This document shows positions 43,362-52,600 of a stretch of 64,000 nt of DNA, piece after piece. The notes below the pieces were generated by a model that was given only the letters and a program-made list of their open reading frames with translations, was not told where the DNA came from and searched no databases. The stretch spans positions 47,631-111,630 of the forward strand of contig CALXKE010000002.1 in NCBI GenBank assembly GCA_944388805.1, given 5' to 3'. Source of the stretch: an uncultured Clostridia bacterium. GTDB taxonomy: Bacteria; Bacillota; Clostridia; TANB77; CAG-508. Made by a program: the position numbers and the translations under genes. The first letter of the stretch is position 1; each line of letters begins with the position of its first letter.

Positions 43362-45021
43362 TTTGAAATTTCTCCTTATTGTCTATAAACTCTAATGCTT
43401 CTTTGTATTCATCTTGATATTTAAACTTAATGGTAATATTCCCACCTTCATGCACATAAATAGTATCAATTAGCTCATTTATGATTTCTCGTGTCAGAGT
43501 TTTTATTTTCTTATTTCTTCTAAAATGTTCTATCCAATAATTATCCTTTTTTAATTCTTTAATATTTTCATTAAAAACTTTTTTTAGCGCAACTAATTCA
43601 TTATTACTAATCTCTATTCTCTCTTCATAATCTTTAGCATAATTTAAGTATTCTTCTTTATTTATATTTCCTAATTTCCAATCTTCGTATGCTTTTTTCT
43701 TTAGCCTTCTTAATTTGTCTATATCGTTAAACTTATTTTTAATGTTATAATTATATTGTTGTGTAATCTCCTTTTCTTTTCCATTGCTTTTTAATTTTTT
43801 TATAACTTTTTCAGCATCCAATACCAATTTTACTTGCATTAAAATTGCTTTTAGTACAAGATGATTTAAATCTACTGTTCTAATTTTGTGTGGTGAGCAA
43901 TTGTCTGATGTGGTCTTATAATTTCTACAATAATAATTTGATGTAGTTCTTCCAGCTCTATTATCTTCCATTTTGCACATTCCTTTACTACAATCTGCAC
44001 ACTTTAGTTTTCCATAATATATGCTTAAGTTTGCCTTTGATTTTTTTTCGTTATTTCTACTATCCATAATTTTTTGTACTTCTTCAAAATCTTTTTTACC
44101 TATAATTGGCTCATGTGTATTTTTTACTATAATCCATTCTTCTTTTGGTCTATATATTATAGTATGATTTTTATAACTAACAGAAGTTGTCCTATTTTGA
44201 ACAACGTTTCCTATATATGTTTCATTAGTAAGTATTTTTCCTATTGTGGACTTACTCCAGCTGTAATAAATGTCATCAGCATCTGGTTCTAAACTTATAT
44301 TTCTTTTTTTTCGTCTTTGAATTTCTTTTCTACACAAAATTTTGTTATTATTTAAATATTTACATATTTTTAAAAGACCTTCTCCATTTAGATATTTTTG
44401 AAAAATAAGTTTTACATTTACTGCTTCGTCTTTATCAATAATTAATTGATATTTATTGTCTGGATTTTTTTTATAACCATAAGGTGTAGTTCCTCCAACA
44501 AACTCTCCATTTAATGCTTTTGTCCTATATACGCTTTTCACCTTATTAGAAATATCTCTTGCATACTCATCATTCATTAGATTTTTAAATGGAACAACCA
44601 CATTATTTGCAGATTTGGGATCTTTATAGCTATCTATATTATCGTTTATAGCGATAAATCTTATATTAAATAACGGAAATGTTTGCTCTAAATATCTTCC
44701 AACTTCAATGTAATTCCTTCCAAATCTTGATAAGTCTTTTACTATTATTGTATTTATTCTTTCATTTACCACATCTTTAATCATTCTTTTAAAATCTGGT
44801 CGAGCAAAACTTGTACCTGAATAACCATCATCTATATAATAGTCAATAATTTTAATGTCTAAATCTTTCTTTATATATTGTAAAATTAATTCTCTTTGAT
44901 TTCTTATACTATCTGATTCAGCATTATCTCCATCATCACTTGATAATCTACAATAAATTCCTACTCGCCATTTCTCTCCATTGCTATTTAAATTTATATT
45001 TTTTCTTTTTCTCCCTGCCAT
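43354..45021 (-). CDS. Large serine recombinase B
   Basis: 555 residues, same architecture as recombinase A: GIYCRLSSDDGDNAESDSI with the catalytic Ser, DDGYSGTSFARPDFKRMI, the zinc ribbon CADCSKGMC, and a C-terminal coiled-coil. The two share near-identical stretches such as NNVVVPFKNLMNDEYARDIS, so they arose by tandem duplication. Two-recombinase arrangements exist in some clostridial elements, where both may be needed to move the element. Start has GGAGG upstream. An AAAGGTACAAA terminator lies just upstream. Confidence 0.93.
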   Translation of the reverse strand: MAGRKRKNINLNSNGEKWRVGIYCRLSSDDGDNAESDSIRNQRELILQYIKKDLDIKIIDYYIDDGYSGTSFARPDFKRMIKDVVNERINTIIVKDLSRFGRNYIEVGRYLEQTFPLFNIRFIAINDNIDSYKDPKSANNVVVPFKNLMNDEYARDISNKVKSVYRTKALNGEFVGGTTPYGYKKNPDNKYQLIIDKDEAVNVKLIFQKYLNGEGLLKICKYLNNNKILCRKEIQRRKKRNISLEPDADDIYYSWSKSTIGKILTNETYIGNVVQNRTTSVSYKNHTIIYRPKEEWIIVKNTHEPIIGKKDFEEVQKIMDSRNNEKKSKANLSIYYGKLKCADCSKGMCKMEDNRAGRTTSNYYCRNYKTTSDNCSPHKIRTVDLNHLVLKAILMQVKLVLDAEKVIKKLKSNGKEKEITQQYNYNIKNKFNDIDKLRRLKKKAYEDWKLGNINKEEYLNYAKDYEERIEISNNELVALKKVFNENIKELKKDNYWIEHFRRNKKIKTLTREIINELIDTIYVHEGGNITIKFKYQDEYKEALEFIDNKEKFQNV

Positions 45022-45072
45022 TCTTATTGCCTCCTTCCATTTAAAATTCTAATTAAGGCTAAAAAATAAAAC

Positions 45073-45101
45073 AAAGGTACAAAAATAAAATTTGTACCTT
45101 T
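45073..45101 (-). terminator. Terminator after the 45.1-kb gene
   Basis: AAAGGTACAAA and TTTGTACCTTT, an 11-bp perfect stem, followed on the minus strand by GTTTTATTTTTT. Confidence 0.8.
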
Positions 45102-45110
45102 ATAAAAATA

Positions 45111-45386
45111 TTATTTATATATTGAACTAATAATATTAGTAATGCTTTCTTCTGCACTTTTTCCGTTATTTGTAAACTCTATTTTTACTATCTTATTATC
45201 TATATTAAATATGTAAGGATTTGAGGAATCCTTTATAAATTCTAATATCCTATCATACCCTTTTTTCTTTTTACTTATTTTTACTTCACCTAAATCATCT
45301 AAATTTTCTATTTTTACATCATCAACAGTAAGTTCTTTGCATTTATTTATTTTTTTCTCTAATTCTTCTATATTTAATTTAGTCAT
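45111..45386 (-). CDS. Small accessory protein of the recombinase element (DUF6870-like)
   Basis: 91 residues. The pattern RILEFIKDSSNPYIFNID followed by VKIEFTNNGKSAEESI resembles the small proteins with an N-P-Y-x-F motif (DUF6870 type) found beside serine recombinases in clostridial elements. It lies directly upstream of recombinase B on the same strand but is separated by a terminator. Assignment is by pattern only; function unknown. Confidence 0.5.
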   Translation of the reverse strand: MTKLNIEELEKKINKCKELTVDDVKIENLDDLGEVKISKKKKGYDRILEFIKDSSNPYIFNIDNKIVKIEFTNNGKSAEESITNIISSIYK

Positions 45387-45397
45387 CTTTTATATTC

Positions 45398-45583
45398 CTA
45401 AACCTTTTTTACTGTATAGATGAAATCTGGGTCTGAAGTAAATATTTTATTTAATGTTTCTTTATTTGAATTTTCAATTAATTTCTTCACATCTTCTTTT
45501 GCCTTCTCAATGCTTGTCTGTTCATGATCCATAGTTATTATTTTAATCATTTTAACGGTAATTTTATATTTTTTTATACTCAT
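45398..45583 (-). CDS. Hypothetical small protein
   Basis: 61 residues, basic N-terminus (MSIKKYKITVKMIKIITMDH) then an amphipathic helix. Starts one base after the stop of the membrane gene upstream and ends 11 bp before the next gene, so the three small genes form an operon. Not recognised. Confidence 0.45.
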   Translation of the reverse strand: MSIKKYKITVKMIKIITMDHEQTSIEKAKEDVKKLIENSNKETLNKIFTSDPDFIYTVKKV

Positions 45584-45584
45584 T

Positions 45585-45773
45585 TTACTTTCCTTTCCAA
45601 AATAAGATCTTTTTATTTTTTTTATTTTTATATTCTTTTAAATATTTAATTTGTTCTTCATCTTCTAGTTCTTGTTCTTCCTTTGTTTTATTACCTCCAC
45701 CAATAATAATTAACATTAATGGAAGTCCTATAAGAAAAAATAGTAATGTAATCATTGAAATAATATCTAACAT
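45585..45773 (-). CDS. Hypothetical small membrane protein
   Basis: 62 residues: one N-terminal transmembrane helix (ISMITLLFFLIGLPLMLIIIGG) followed by a strongly charged cytoplasmic tail (Glu-rich then Lys-rich). GGAGG precedes the start. First gene of the small-gene operon next to the recombinases. Function unknown. Confidence 0.5.
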   Translation of the reverse strand: MLDIISMITLLFFLIGLPLMLIIIGGGNKTKEEQELEDEEQIKYLKEYKNKKNKKILFWKGK

Positions 45774-46186
45774 TTTATTGCCTCCATTTTATTTATTAGG
45801 GCTATTAAGGGGGAATAGCCCCAATAAAATTATTTTTATTTCTACTTTTCTTCTTTGTTAGACTGCTATTGTTTCTAGCAACATTGGTATCTCAACCAAC
45901 CAGAACTCTGGCTTGTATTCATTGTTTGGGACGCACCACTATAAAAGTATTATGGACTACTTCTATAACTTTACGCTCGTACTATGACTATACAAAAGTA
46001 TCCTAAACTGCATTCACAATAAGATAACATTCTTATTGTTAATTTAAATAGTTTCCAACCTACCTAAAATGCAATTTTTGTATGATCTAACAAACACATA
46101 TTCAATTTTCAATGTGCGATCCATAGTAGAAGTTTTACCTTCTACTATGAACAGCACAAAAAAATCCAAAAACCGGGACAACTATT
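45774..46186. other. Noncoding region with several strong hairpins
   Basis: 413 bp without a convincing gene. Hairpins: GGGCTATT/AATAGCCC (45799-45821, possible terminator), CCAGAACTCTGG, ACAATAAGA/TCTTATTGT (46016-46039, 9-bp stem, 6-base loop) and CATAGTAGAAG/CTTCTACTATG (46122-46149, 11-bp stem, 6-base loop). The last two lack T-runs. Position inside a mobile element allows a transfer origin or regulatory RNA, but no nick-site motif is recognised. Confidence 0.6.
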
Positions 46187-46387
46187 TTAAAAAATTTTAT
46201 AAATTTTATTTTTTCTAATAATTTCAATAGAATAAGTTATTAAAACACTTTTTAAATCTTCATCAATTTCTCCTTTGGGTATTTTTGATAATTTATTAAT
46301 CATTGGCATTATTTTATCTATTACTGAAACCAATGCTGTATCATCTGTTACTGCTTTTTTAAGTAAATTATAAAATTCCGTTTTCAT
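46187..46387 (-). CDS. HTH_16-like protein of conjugative elements
   Basis: 66 residues. FYNLLKKAVTDDTALVSVIDKIMPMI and DEDLKSVLITYSIEII match the short helix-turn-helix proteins (HTH_16) that stand next to a sigma-like gene in Tn916-type elements. It overlaps the sigma-like gene by 20 bp. Role in element regulation inferred from that pairing. Confidence 0.6.
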   Translation of the reverse strand: MKTEFYNLLKKAVTDDTALVSVIDKIMPMINKLSKIPKGEIDEDLKSVLITYSIEIIRKNKIYKIF

Positions 46388-46727
46388 TATTATTTTTCCT
46401 CCACTCTTTTATCTTTTTGATTGCTCTATATTGTATTTTTCTAATACTTTCAGGTTTTAAATTTAAAATATTAGAAATTTCTATATATGTATATTTTTCA
46501 AGAATATGTAGCTTAAGAACTTTAATCTCTTTATCATTTAAGAAATTTAGAATTTCTAAATTTCGCTCCTCATTAATTCGATAATAATTATCTAACTCAT
46601 TTAATGAGCTTTCTTGTTCAAAAACTCTTTGCTTTTCTCTTAAATAATTGATTTTTTTATGTAATAGGGCTTTCTGCATATAATTTATAAATTTTGCCAA
46701 AACAATATCATCTTCTACATTAATCAC
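46368..46727 (-). CDS. Sigma-70-like regulator of the mobile element
   Basis: 119 residues, start GTG 46727. The C-terminal half is a sigma region 4: LKLHILEKYTYIEISNILNLKPESIRKIQYRAIKKIKEW. The N-terminal part resembles a reduced region 2. Similar small sigma-like proteins (Orf7 of Tn916) regulate transfer genes. Its ribosome site lies in the 3' arm of a hairpin in a long structured leader. It overlaps the HTH_16-like gene. Confidence 0.75.
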   Translation of the reverse strand: MINVEDDIVLAKFINYMQKALLHKKINYLREKQRVFEQESSLNELDNYYRINEERNLEILNFLNDKEIKVLKLHILEKYTYIEISNILNLKPESIRKIQYRAIKKIKEWRKNNNENGIL

Positions 46728-46734
46728 TAAAAAA

Positions 46735-46779
46735 GACCTCCTATCAACTCAAATTTGTCAGTTTGAGTGACAGGAGGTC
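46735..46779 (-). promoter_or_regulatory. Hairpin masking the ribosome site of the sigma-like gene
   Basis: On the minus strand GACCTCCT-GTCACTCAAA pairs with TTTGAGTTGA-AGGAGGTC. The 3' arm contains the AGGAGGT Shine-Dalgarno and is followed by six T, so it may terminate transcription or block translation. Confidence 0.7.
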
Positions 46780-46804
46780 CTCTACAATTTGTTACTAAAT
46801 ATAA

Positions 46805-46845
46805 AAAAAAGGCAAACTTATCTAGTAAAATAAGTTTGTCCTTTT
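46805..46845 (-). terminator. Hairpin in the sigma-gene leader
   Basis: AGGCAAACTTAT and ATAAGTTTGTCCT pair (one mismatch); followed on the minus strand by TTTTTTT. Confidence 0.65.
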
Positions 46846-46914
46846 CTTTCCTATATGTAATTACATTCCATATCTGTATTACAGCAGTTCTCATATCTAC
46901 ACTTCCTAATAAGC

Positions 46915-46992
46915 GAAGATTTGAGATTTTTAAAGTAACATACTAAATCTTCGTTGTAATCTTTCAAAGTTATTTTTCTTTTAGTATGTTAA
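46915..46992 (-). promoter_or_regulatory. Mutually exclusive hairpins in the leader
   Basis: CGAAGATTT (46915-46923) pairs with AAATCTTCG (46946-46954), while TAACATACTAAA (46937-46948) pairs with TTTAGTATGTTA (46981-46992). The two stems share bases 46946-46948 and cross, so only one can form at a time (or they form a pseudoknot). This looks like an attenuator. Confidence 0.55.
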
Positions 46993-47034
46993 ATGCTCGT
47001 GTATATAAAATGGGGCTGCCTGTAAATACAGAAA

Positions 47035-47077
47035 AATAGCACACTAATCTCTTATTAAAGTTCAGATGTGCTATTTA
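47035..47077 (-). terminator. Terminator-like hairpin
   Basis: AAATAGCACA and TGTGCTATTT, 10-bp stem, followed on the minus strand by TTCTG after TTTTT. Confidence 0.65.
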
Positions 47078-47222
47078 AATTTCTATTATATACAATAAAA
47101 AAATCCATTTTTTCCTCCTAAATTTTATTAATTCTTTAGTCTTTTTATGGATTCTTCTTTATGTATCAACATAATATTATCACTTTTTTTGTGCGAAATT
47201 TGTCGAATTTTGCGAAAGTCGA

Positions 47223-47268
47223 AAAAAAGTATGTGAAAATATATTTTTTTATTTTCACATACTTTTTT
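47223..47268. terminator. Strong bidirectional terminator
   Basis: AAAAAAGTATGTGAAAATA pairs over 19 bp with its complement around eight bases; T-runs on both sides. It closes the 47.4-kb gene on the minus strand. Confidence 0.8.
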
Positions 47269-47434
47269 GGGTGTTTCATAAACTTTTTCTTGACTTGGAT
47301 TAAAATTTATAATCTTTGAAATAAAATCTTAGATAAAGTAATAATTTATATTACTTTATTTATTAAAATAAAATTTTTCATTATAATATCATTATATCTA
47401 TTCTTTTATTTACCTATTTTTTTATAATTATCAT

Positions 47435-47977
47435 TTACTTTTCTCTATAAAAATTTTTTATTAAAAAATCAGCTTGCTCTTCAGATAATCTATTATTAAT
47501 AAGTGCTAATCTAATTATAGCTTTTACATTATCCCATTTCATACTTTTTGAGTTTCCTTTAGCTGTTTGTTCAATGTAATCCACAATTTCTTCCATAACA
47601 TAATATGGTACATCAAAATTTTCATCTTCAGTTCCACTTATTTTATTAAATTTTATAACATCTTCATTTATTACTATATAATAATTTATTTTCTGAAGTT
47701 TTTTTAATAATTCATTATATCTTTCTCTTGTAACAGTTGTTTCTTCTAGTTTTTTTCTGGGTATTGTTTCATCTTTATTTTCAAAATCTATATAATAGTC
47801 ACTTATAAAATTACCTAACCAATGATCAAAATCTCTTTTGGTATATAACTTTTCATCAACATCATATCCTAATCTTTTTAAAGTATCTTTATCTTCATTG
47901 TTTAATAGCTCATTTAAATTAATTAACCCAATATTACAATATATATCGTGCCATTTATCAAAATCAAATTCTTCCAT
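47435..47977 (-). CDS. Hypothetical partner protein of a divergent HTH regulator (left module)
   Basis: 180 residues from ATG 47977 (AGGAG seven bases upstream); the longer frame to 48022 has no ribosome site. Its last 60 residues (DVPYYVMEEIVDYIEQ, IIRLALINNRLSEEQADFL) align with nearly the whole of the 74-residue protein at 63210-63434 (PNYVLDEIAYYFKK, LVNLAIVNERISEEQGKVI). Both stand divergent from a small HTH gene. The family is unknown to me; a role as a regulator or antirepressor is inferred from pairing only. Confidence 0.6.
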   Translation of the reverse strand: MEEFDFDKWHDIYCNIGLINLNELLNNEDKDTLKRLGYDVDEKLYTKRDFDHWLGNFISDYYIDFENKDETIPRKKLEETTVTRERYNELLKKLQKINYYIVINEDVIKFNKISGTEDENFDVPYYVMEEIVDYIEQTAKGNSKSMKWDNVKAIIRLALINNRLSEEQADFLIKNFYREK

Positions 47978-48101
47978 ATTTTTACTCCTACTATTATTTA
48001 TTTCGTTATTATAACATCTCATTTTTTTAAAGTCAACCGATATCAGCGCATAATTTTGTACTTATTTTGTTAAAATTTTATATAATAGGAGGTGTAGAAA
48101 C

Positions 48102-48341
48102 ATGTTATTTAAAGAATCAATTAGTACAAGAATATTAGAATTATGTAATACATATAACTATACACCTAATAAATTGGCTGAAATGTCCTCTATTCCACCT
48201 TCTACATTAAGAGCATTGATTAATAATCAAGTAGATAATCCAAGTTCATATATTATTTATAGAATATGTAGAACTTTAAAAATAGATTTAAAAGAATTTT
48301 TTGATTCTGATTTGTTTGACTTTACTAATATAGATAATTAA
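48102..48341 (+). CDS. XRE-type helix-turn-helix regulator (left module)
   Basis: 79 residues. A Cro/CI-like HTH covers residues 8-65: NYTPNKLAEMSSIPPSTLRALIN and ICRTLKIDLKEFFDSDLF. AGGAGG precedes the start. It is divergent from the 47.4-kb gene and convergent with the five-gene defence operon. It probably regulates its own module; a role in controlling the defence operon is inferred. Confidence 0.85.
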   Translation: MLFKESISTRILELCNTYNYTPNKLAEMSSIPPSTLRALINNQVDNPSSYIIYRICRTLKIDLKEFFDSDLFDFTNIDN

Positions 48342-48353
48342 TTATTATGCAAA

Positions 48354-48379
48354 AAAGAAACTCTTATTTGAGTTTCTTT
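48354..48379. terminator. Bidirectional terminator between the HTH gene and the defence operon
   Basis: AAAGAAACTC and GAGTTTCTTT, 10-bp stem, six-base loop, flanked by A-run and T-rich sequence. Confidence 0.7.
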
Positions 48380-48406
48380 AATTGTTTTTGTCTATCACTT
48401 TAAAAA

Positions 48407-48655
48407 TTATATAAATTGAATCTTATTATATTCAATTTTATTTTTTAAAAGATATTGTTCTACTTCATTCAATTTTAAATCACTAATTTCTTTTAGAAAT
48501 TTTTTATATTCTAATTGTTCATTATTTTCAAAGTGAATTATTATCCCACTATTTTTTCTGTTTGTTTCTCCTCTAATAATAATCTCAAAGAGATTTTCTT
48601 TATCATTATATTTTAATATTTCCATATTAATTTTATTATCAAAACTTTCTAACAT
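48407..48655 (-). CDS. Hypothetical protein, last gene of the defence operon
   Basis: 82 residues, beta-rich start (MEILKYNDKENLFEIIIRGE) and helical end (EQYLLKNKIEYNKIQ). Starts one base after the stop of the HEPN-like/CBS gene, so translationally coupled. Not recognised; could be a small partner of the CBS protein. Confidence 0.5.
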   Translation of the reverse strand: MLESFDNKINMEILKYNDKENLFEIIIRGETNRKNSGIIIHFENNEQLEYKKFLKEISDLKLNEVEQYLLKNKIEYNKIQFI

Positions 48656-48656
48656 T

Positions 48657-49403
48657 TTATCCTCCTAATATATCCCATGCAGTAAGCATACCTAAAATAC
48701 TTTCATTCTTATTTCCATTTTGAGTAATATAAATACAACCCAGTCTTTTATTCTTTGAAAAATAATCCTTAAACATATCTTCTACATCATAAATATTTTT
48801 TCTTCTTGAAATAAATTCAAAATCTTCCATTGAATGATTTTCTATTTTTATAGCCTCTTTAATATCATTAAATGTAGTTTTTTCATCAATTATTATTTCA
48901 CTTTTTTCATTAACAATATCTAATAATGTATTTTCACTAAAAATTCCTACTAATTTTTCATTTTCTAAAATTGGAATATGAGTATATAATTTTTTTACCA
49001 TTACCTTAATAGTATCATATATACTATCATTAAGTGTTCTGCAAAACATTTCATGTCTTTTTATACAAATTTTACTATCATATATCATTGGTGGATTTTT
49101 TATTTCATCTATAATACTTTTTAGTCTTATATTAATTTCAGGACTTGGGTAAACTACATATTTACTTCTACCAATTATATTATGTGTATTTGTATTCCTT
49201 ACTTCTCTAATCAAATCCAATTCTTTTTTGTGCCTTTTTACGATATTATTTTTTTCACTTAACTTGTTTATTAGGTAACTAATTTCTTTATAATCTGTTT
49301 CTATTCCTTCTTTTTGACAGCTTTCCTTAATTACTTTTTCTAATTCCTTAAATAGATTTAGAAACTTATCTCCCTCTTCTTCAAAATTAATATTACTATC
49401 CAC
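48657..49403 (-). CDS. HEPN-like domain plus CBS-pair protein
   Basis: 248 residues. Residues 1-98 are helical and carry REVRNTNTHN, in which R69-N-T-N-T-H74 fits the R-x4-H motif of HEPN ribonucleases. Residues about 100-245 are a CBS pair: DSIYDTIKVMVKKLYTHIPILENEKLVGIFSENTLLD (first) and the second ending GMLTAWDILGG. CBS pairs usually bind adenine nucleotides. I infer a nucleotide-sensing regulatory or RNase subunit in the helicase/methylase operon. The HEPN call rests on one short motif and helix pattern. Confidence 0.6.
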   Translation of the reverse strand: MDSNINFEEEGDKFLNLFKELEKVIKESCQKEGIETDYKEISYLINKLSEKNNIVKRHKKELDLIREVRNTNTHNIIGRSKYVVYPSPEINIRLKSIIDEIKNPPMIYDSKICIKRHEMFCRTLNDSIYDTIKVMVKKLYTHIPILENEKLVGIFSENTLLDIVNEKSEIIIDEKTTFNDIKEAIKIENHSMEDFEFISRRKNIYDVEDMFKDYFSKNKRLGCIYITQNGNKNESILGMLTAWDILGG

Positions 49404-49414
49404 TTTTATCTCTC

Positions 49415-49645
49415 CTAAATTTTACATTTTAAATTGTTATTTAAAATATTTCTTAATTTTATTGCTTCTTCTTCAGTTAAGGTTATACCTTTTCCCATTT
49501 TCTGATGATCTTCAGACCAATCTCTTATATCATATTTAGGTTCTCTACCATTCCAGCTTACTAGGTTTAACTCTTTTTTCCATCCATTTTTTGATTCAGA
49601 TAAAACTCCGACTTTTTCAATTATTTCAAATTTTATATTTTCCAT
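49415..49645 (-). CDS. YdbC/PC4-like single-stranded DNA-binding protein
   Basis: 76 residues. KYDIRDWSEDHQKMGKGITLTEEEA is the signature of the YdbC family, bacterial relatives of the PC4 coactivator that bind single-stranded nucleic acids as dimers. The start overlaps the methylase stop by one base. In this operon it could coat ssDNA made by the helicase, which is inference. Confidence 0.75.
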   Translation of the reverse strand: MENIKFEIIEKVGVLSESKNGWKKELNLVSWNGREPKYDIRDWSEDHQKMGKGITLTEEEAIKLRNILNNNLKCKI

Positions 49646-52600
49646 TATTTATCCCTCTTTTTTGCATACTCAGTTTTATTTATATATTCTATTTCTTGAG
49701 ATGTAAGTCCCAATATATCTGAAATATATACATCTATTTTATTTTTATCATTTTGGTCTACTTGATTGTAATCTTTTATATCTTTAATAATTTTATCAAC
49801 ACAATTTATTATTTTTTCTTTATTCTTATTAGGTAAAGGAACCGGTAACATAAGTAATCTATTAGTTTTTAACTCTCCTTCTATTCCTCCACCCATATAA
49901 AATTTTCTTAAAGCAAAATAATAAATTCTCGAATTTAAAAATGCAATTAAATATTTTAAATTTTTTCCTGTTATTATATTACCTGGAGCTATTGTATAAA
50001 ACTTGCCTTCAGAATCTAGCATAAAAGAAGATTCACTTGTCATAATACATGGCCAAATTATCTTTTCTTTTTCAAAATCTTCATAATATTTTGCACCCCA
50101 TCTTTGTAACGAATACCATTCATATCTTATACATGTTTCTGCTCTGTTTCTACTTGAAAGTTTATCCTTATATTGTTCAAGATATTTATATATAACAGGG
50201 TAATCATTCTTAAATTTATTTTCTGCCTCTAAACTTGCTCCTTTAATACTATTATCTTCATGTAAAGGAAAATGCCAAGGTACAAAAATCAACCAATTTT
50301 CTTCAAAATTATACATATAATTTTTTATATCTCTTCCTCTTAAAATAGGTTTTATAATTTTTTCATTTTTTGGATCTTCTGCGATAAGCATTTCCTTTGT
50401 TTCTTTATCAATAACAAACGCTTCATTAAATCCTGTTTTTAAGCCGTAATTTATTGAAATATCCCAATCACTTAATGGTACACCAATTTTTTCTATTTTT
50501 TCTTTAATGCTAGTTTCAATTGGATTAGAAATAATCCAATTATCTTTTGTATTAAAAATATATTTACTTGAATGTTTTTTTATATATTCGTTTATTATAC
50601 TTAAATTATAATTTTCATTTATTAAACAAGCTGTAGTATTTAATTCATTTTCCTTTTTTTCTGCTATTAAAATATTTACATCTACAGTTGCTGTATCAAA
50701 TATTTTATTTTTACCAAAATCTATTAATATCTTAGGATTACAGTTTTTCCCTAAATATTCTCTTAATTTTTCTCCGTATCCTGCTCGTAACCATTTATTA
50801 GATGTAATATATGAGAAATTTCCACCATACTTTAATAAGTCTATTGCTTTTTCATAAAACAAACAATAAATATCTCCCATTCTCGTAAAAGTTTCATACT
50901 TCATTACTTTTAATTCGTTTGCTAAACTACCATTATTTTTTTGTAATTGTACATAAGGTGGATTACCAATTACTATATCAAATCCCCCATTATCTATAAA
51001 TACTTCAATAAATTCTAGTCTCCAAGCAAAATATGGTTTATTATGTGACTTGTCTATTTTCCAAAATTCTTTTTCGTTTTTTGTTCCTTGAAAATTTAGT
51101 CTTAATAATTCTTTTCTAACATCTTGTATTTTTGCAAGCAATTCTTTCTTTCTCTCAGGATTGTTTGTGCCATATAATTCTTGTTTTAATCTGATTAAAT
51201 CATCAATTTGTACTTTCTTTTGTCCATCTCCAAATTGTATTTGTTCTCCAGAAATACTAACAAATCTTCCTCTTTCTTTAAACCTACCACCATCATTAAA
51301 TTTAACATTATCTCTATCTTTTAATTCATCAATAAATTTCTTATCAATTAATTTTATTCCATCATATTCATCAATCAAGCTATTTCCTTGCATTATTTTA
51401 CAATCCAAATTTGGTAGTGGTTCAGGTCCTGTTTTTGGAACATGAACTTGATCAACAACTATTGAAAGCCATAGTCTTAATTTAGTTATATCTACTGCAC
51501 TATTTTCAATGTCAACTGCATATATACAATTTTTTATTGTATTCCATTTCATTGTATATATATTTCTTTTATTAGTAATCATTTCTTCAGGATACATCTT
51601 GTCAAATAGTCCTAATTTATTATATATTAGCATATATGATGTTAATATATCTCTTAATTTTACTATTTCATTTAACATTCCCAATGGAAATGCTCCTGAA
51701 CCAACAGCTGGATCTGCTATCTTTATATTCTCTAGAGCTTTGTCTATTTTTGTAATATTTTGAAAAATGCTCTCGCCAACAAGATAATCATTTTTTGTCG
51801 CTTTTTTTAAGTCAATATCTCTTATCATTTCTCCATATTGTATAAATTCTTTTATTTCATTATAATCAACACCAACATTATTAACTAGAAAATTGGCTAA
51901 ACTTTCTTGACACATATAGTGAACAATTTCTCTTGGTGTATAGAATGCTCCCTTTGATTTTCTATCTTTTACATCTAATAAATTTTCAAATATTTTTCCT
52001 AACATTTCAGGATCTACAGCAACATCTTTTTCTAATGGTTCTTCTTCATTCATTGTAAAATTATATCTATCAAAAAAATCCAATATTCCAGTCTCATCTT
52101 TATTTGAAAATATTTCATTATTTATACCAAATCTTGCAGTTTCCCAATTATAGTTGTCTAATGGTTCAAATAGTCCACCATTAAGAAAAGGAACTTTACA
52201 ATTAAATACACTAAAATATTGATTGTCTCTTTTGTGATTTAGTCCATTATAAAAAAATGGTTCAAGATAATCATCAAAGAAATTTTTATTTCTATCTTTG
52301 CAATTTTCAAATAAAGTTCTTATAAATTTTCTTTTTCCAGTTCCCCAAGCCATATCAAATTTTGTGTTTGCAAATATATTTGATAATGTATTCAAGTCAC
52401 TTTCATTTTCTTTAAAATGTTCCAGTAATTCTGTCTTTACTTTTTTATATCCACTAAAATTTATATAATATTTTTCTAATATTCTTTTACAAATAGCATC
52501 CTGTTTATTATATATATCATTGTACTCTTCAAAAGACATTTTACTTGGAACTATTTTTACGCCTAGCCAACCTTTTTTTTGCAAGAAATAAATAAATACA

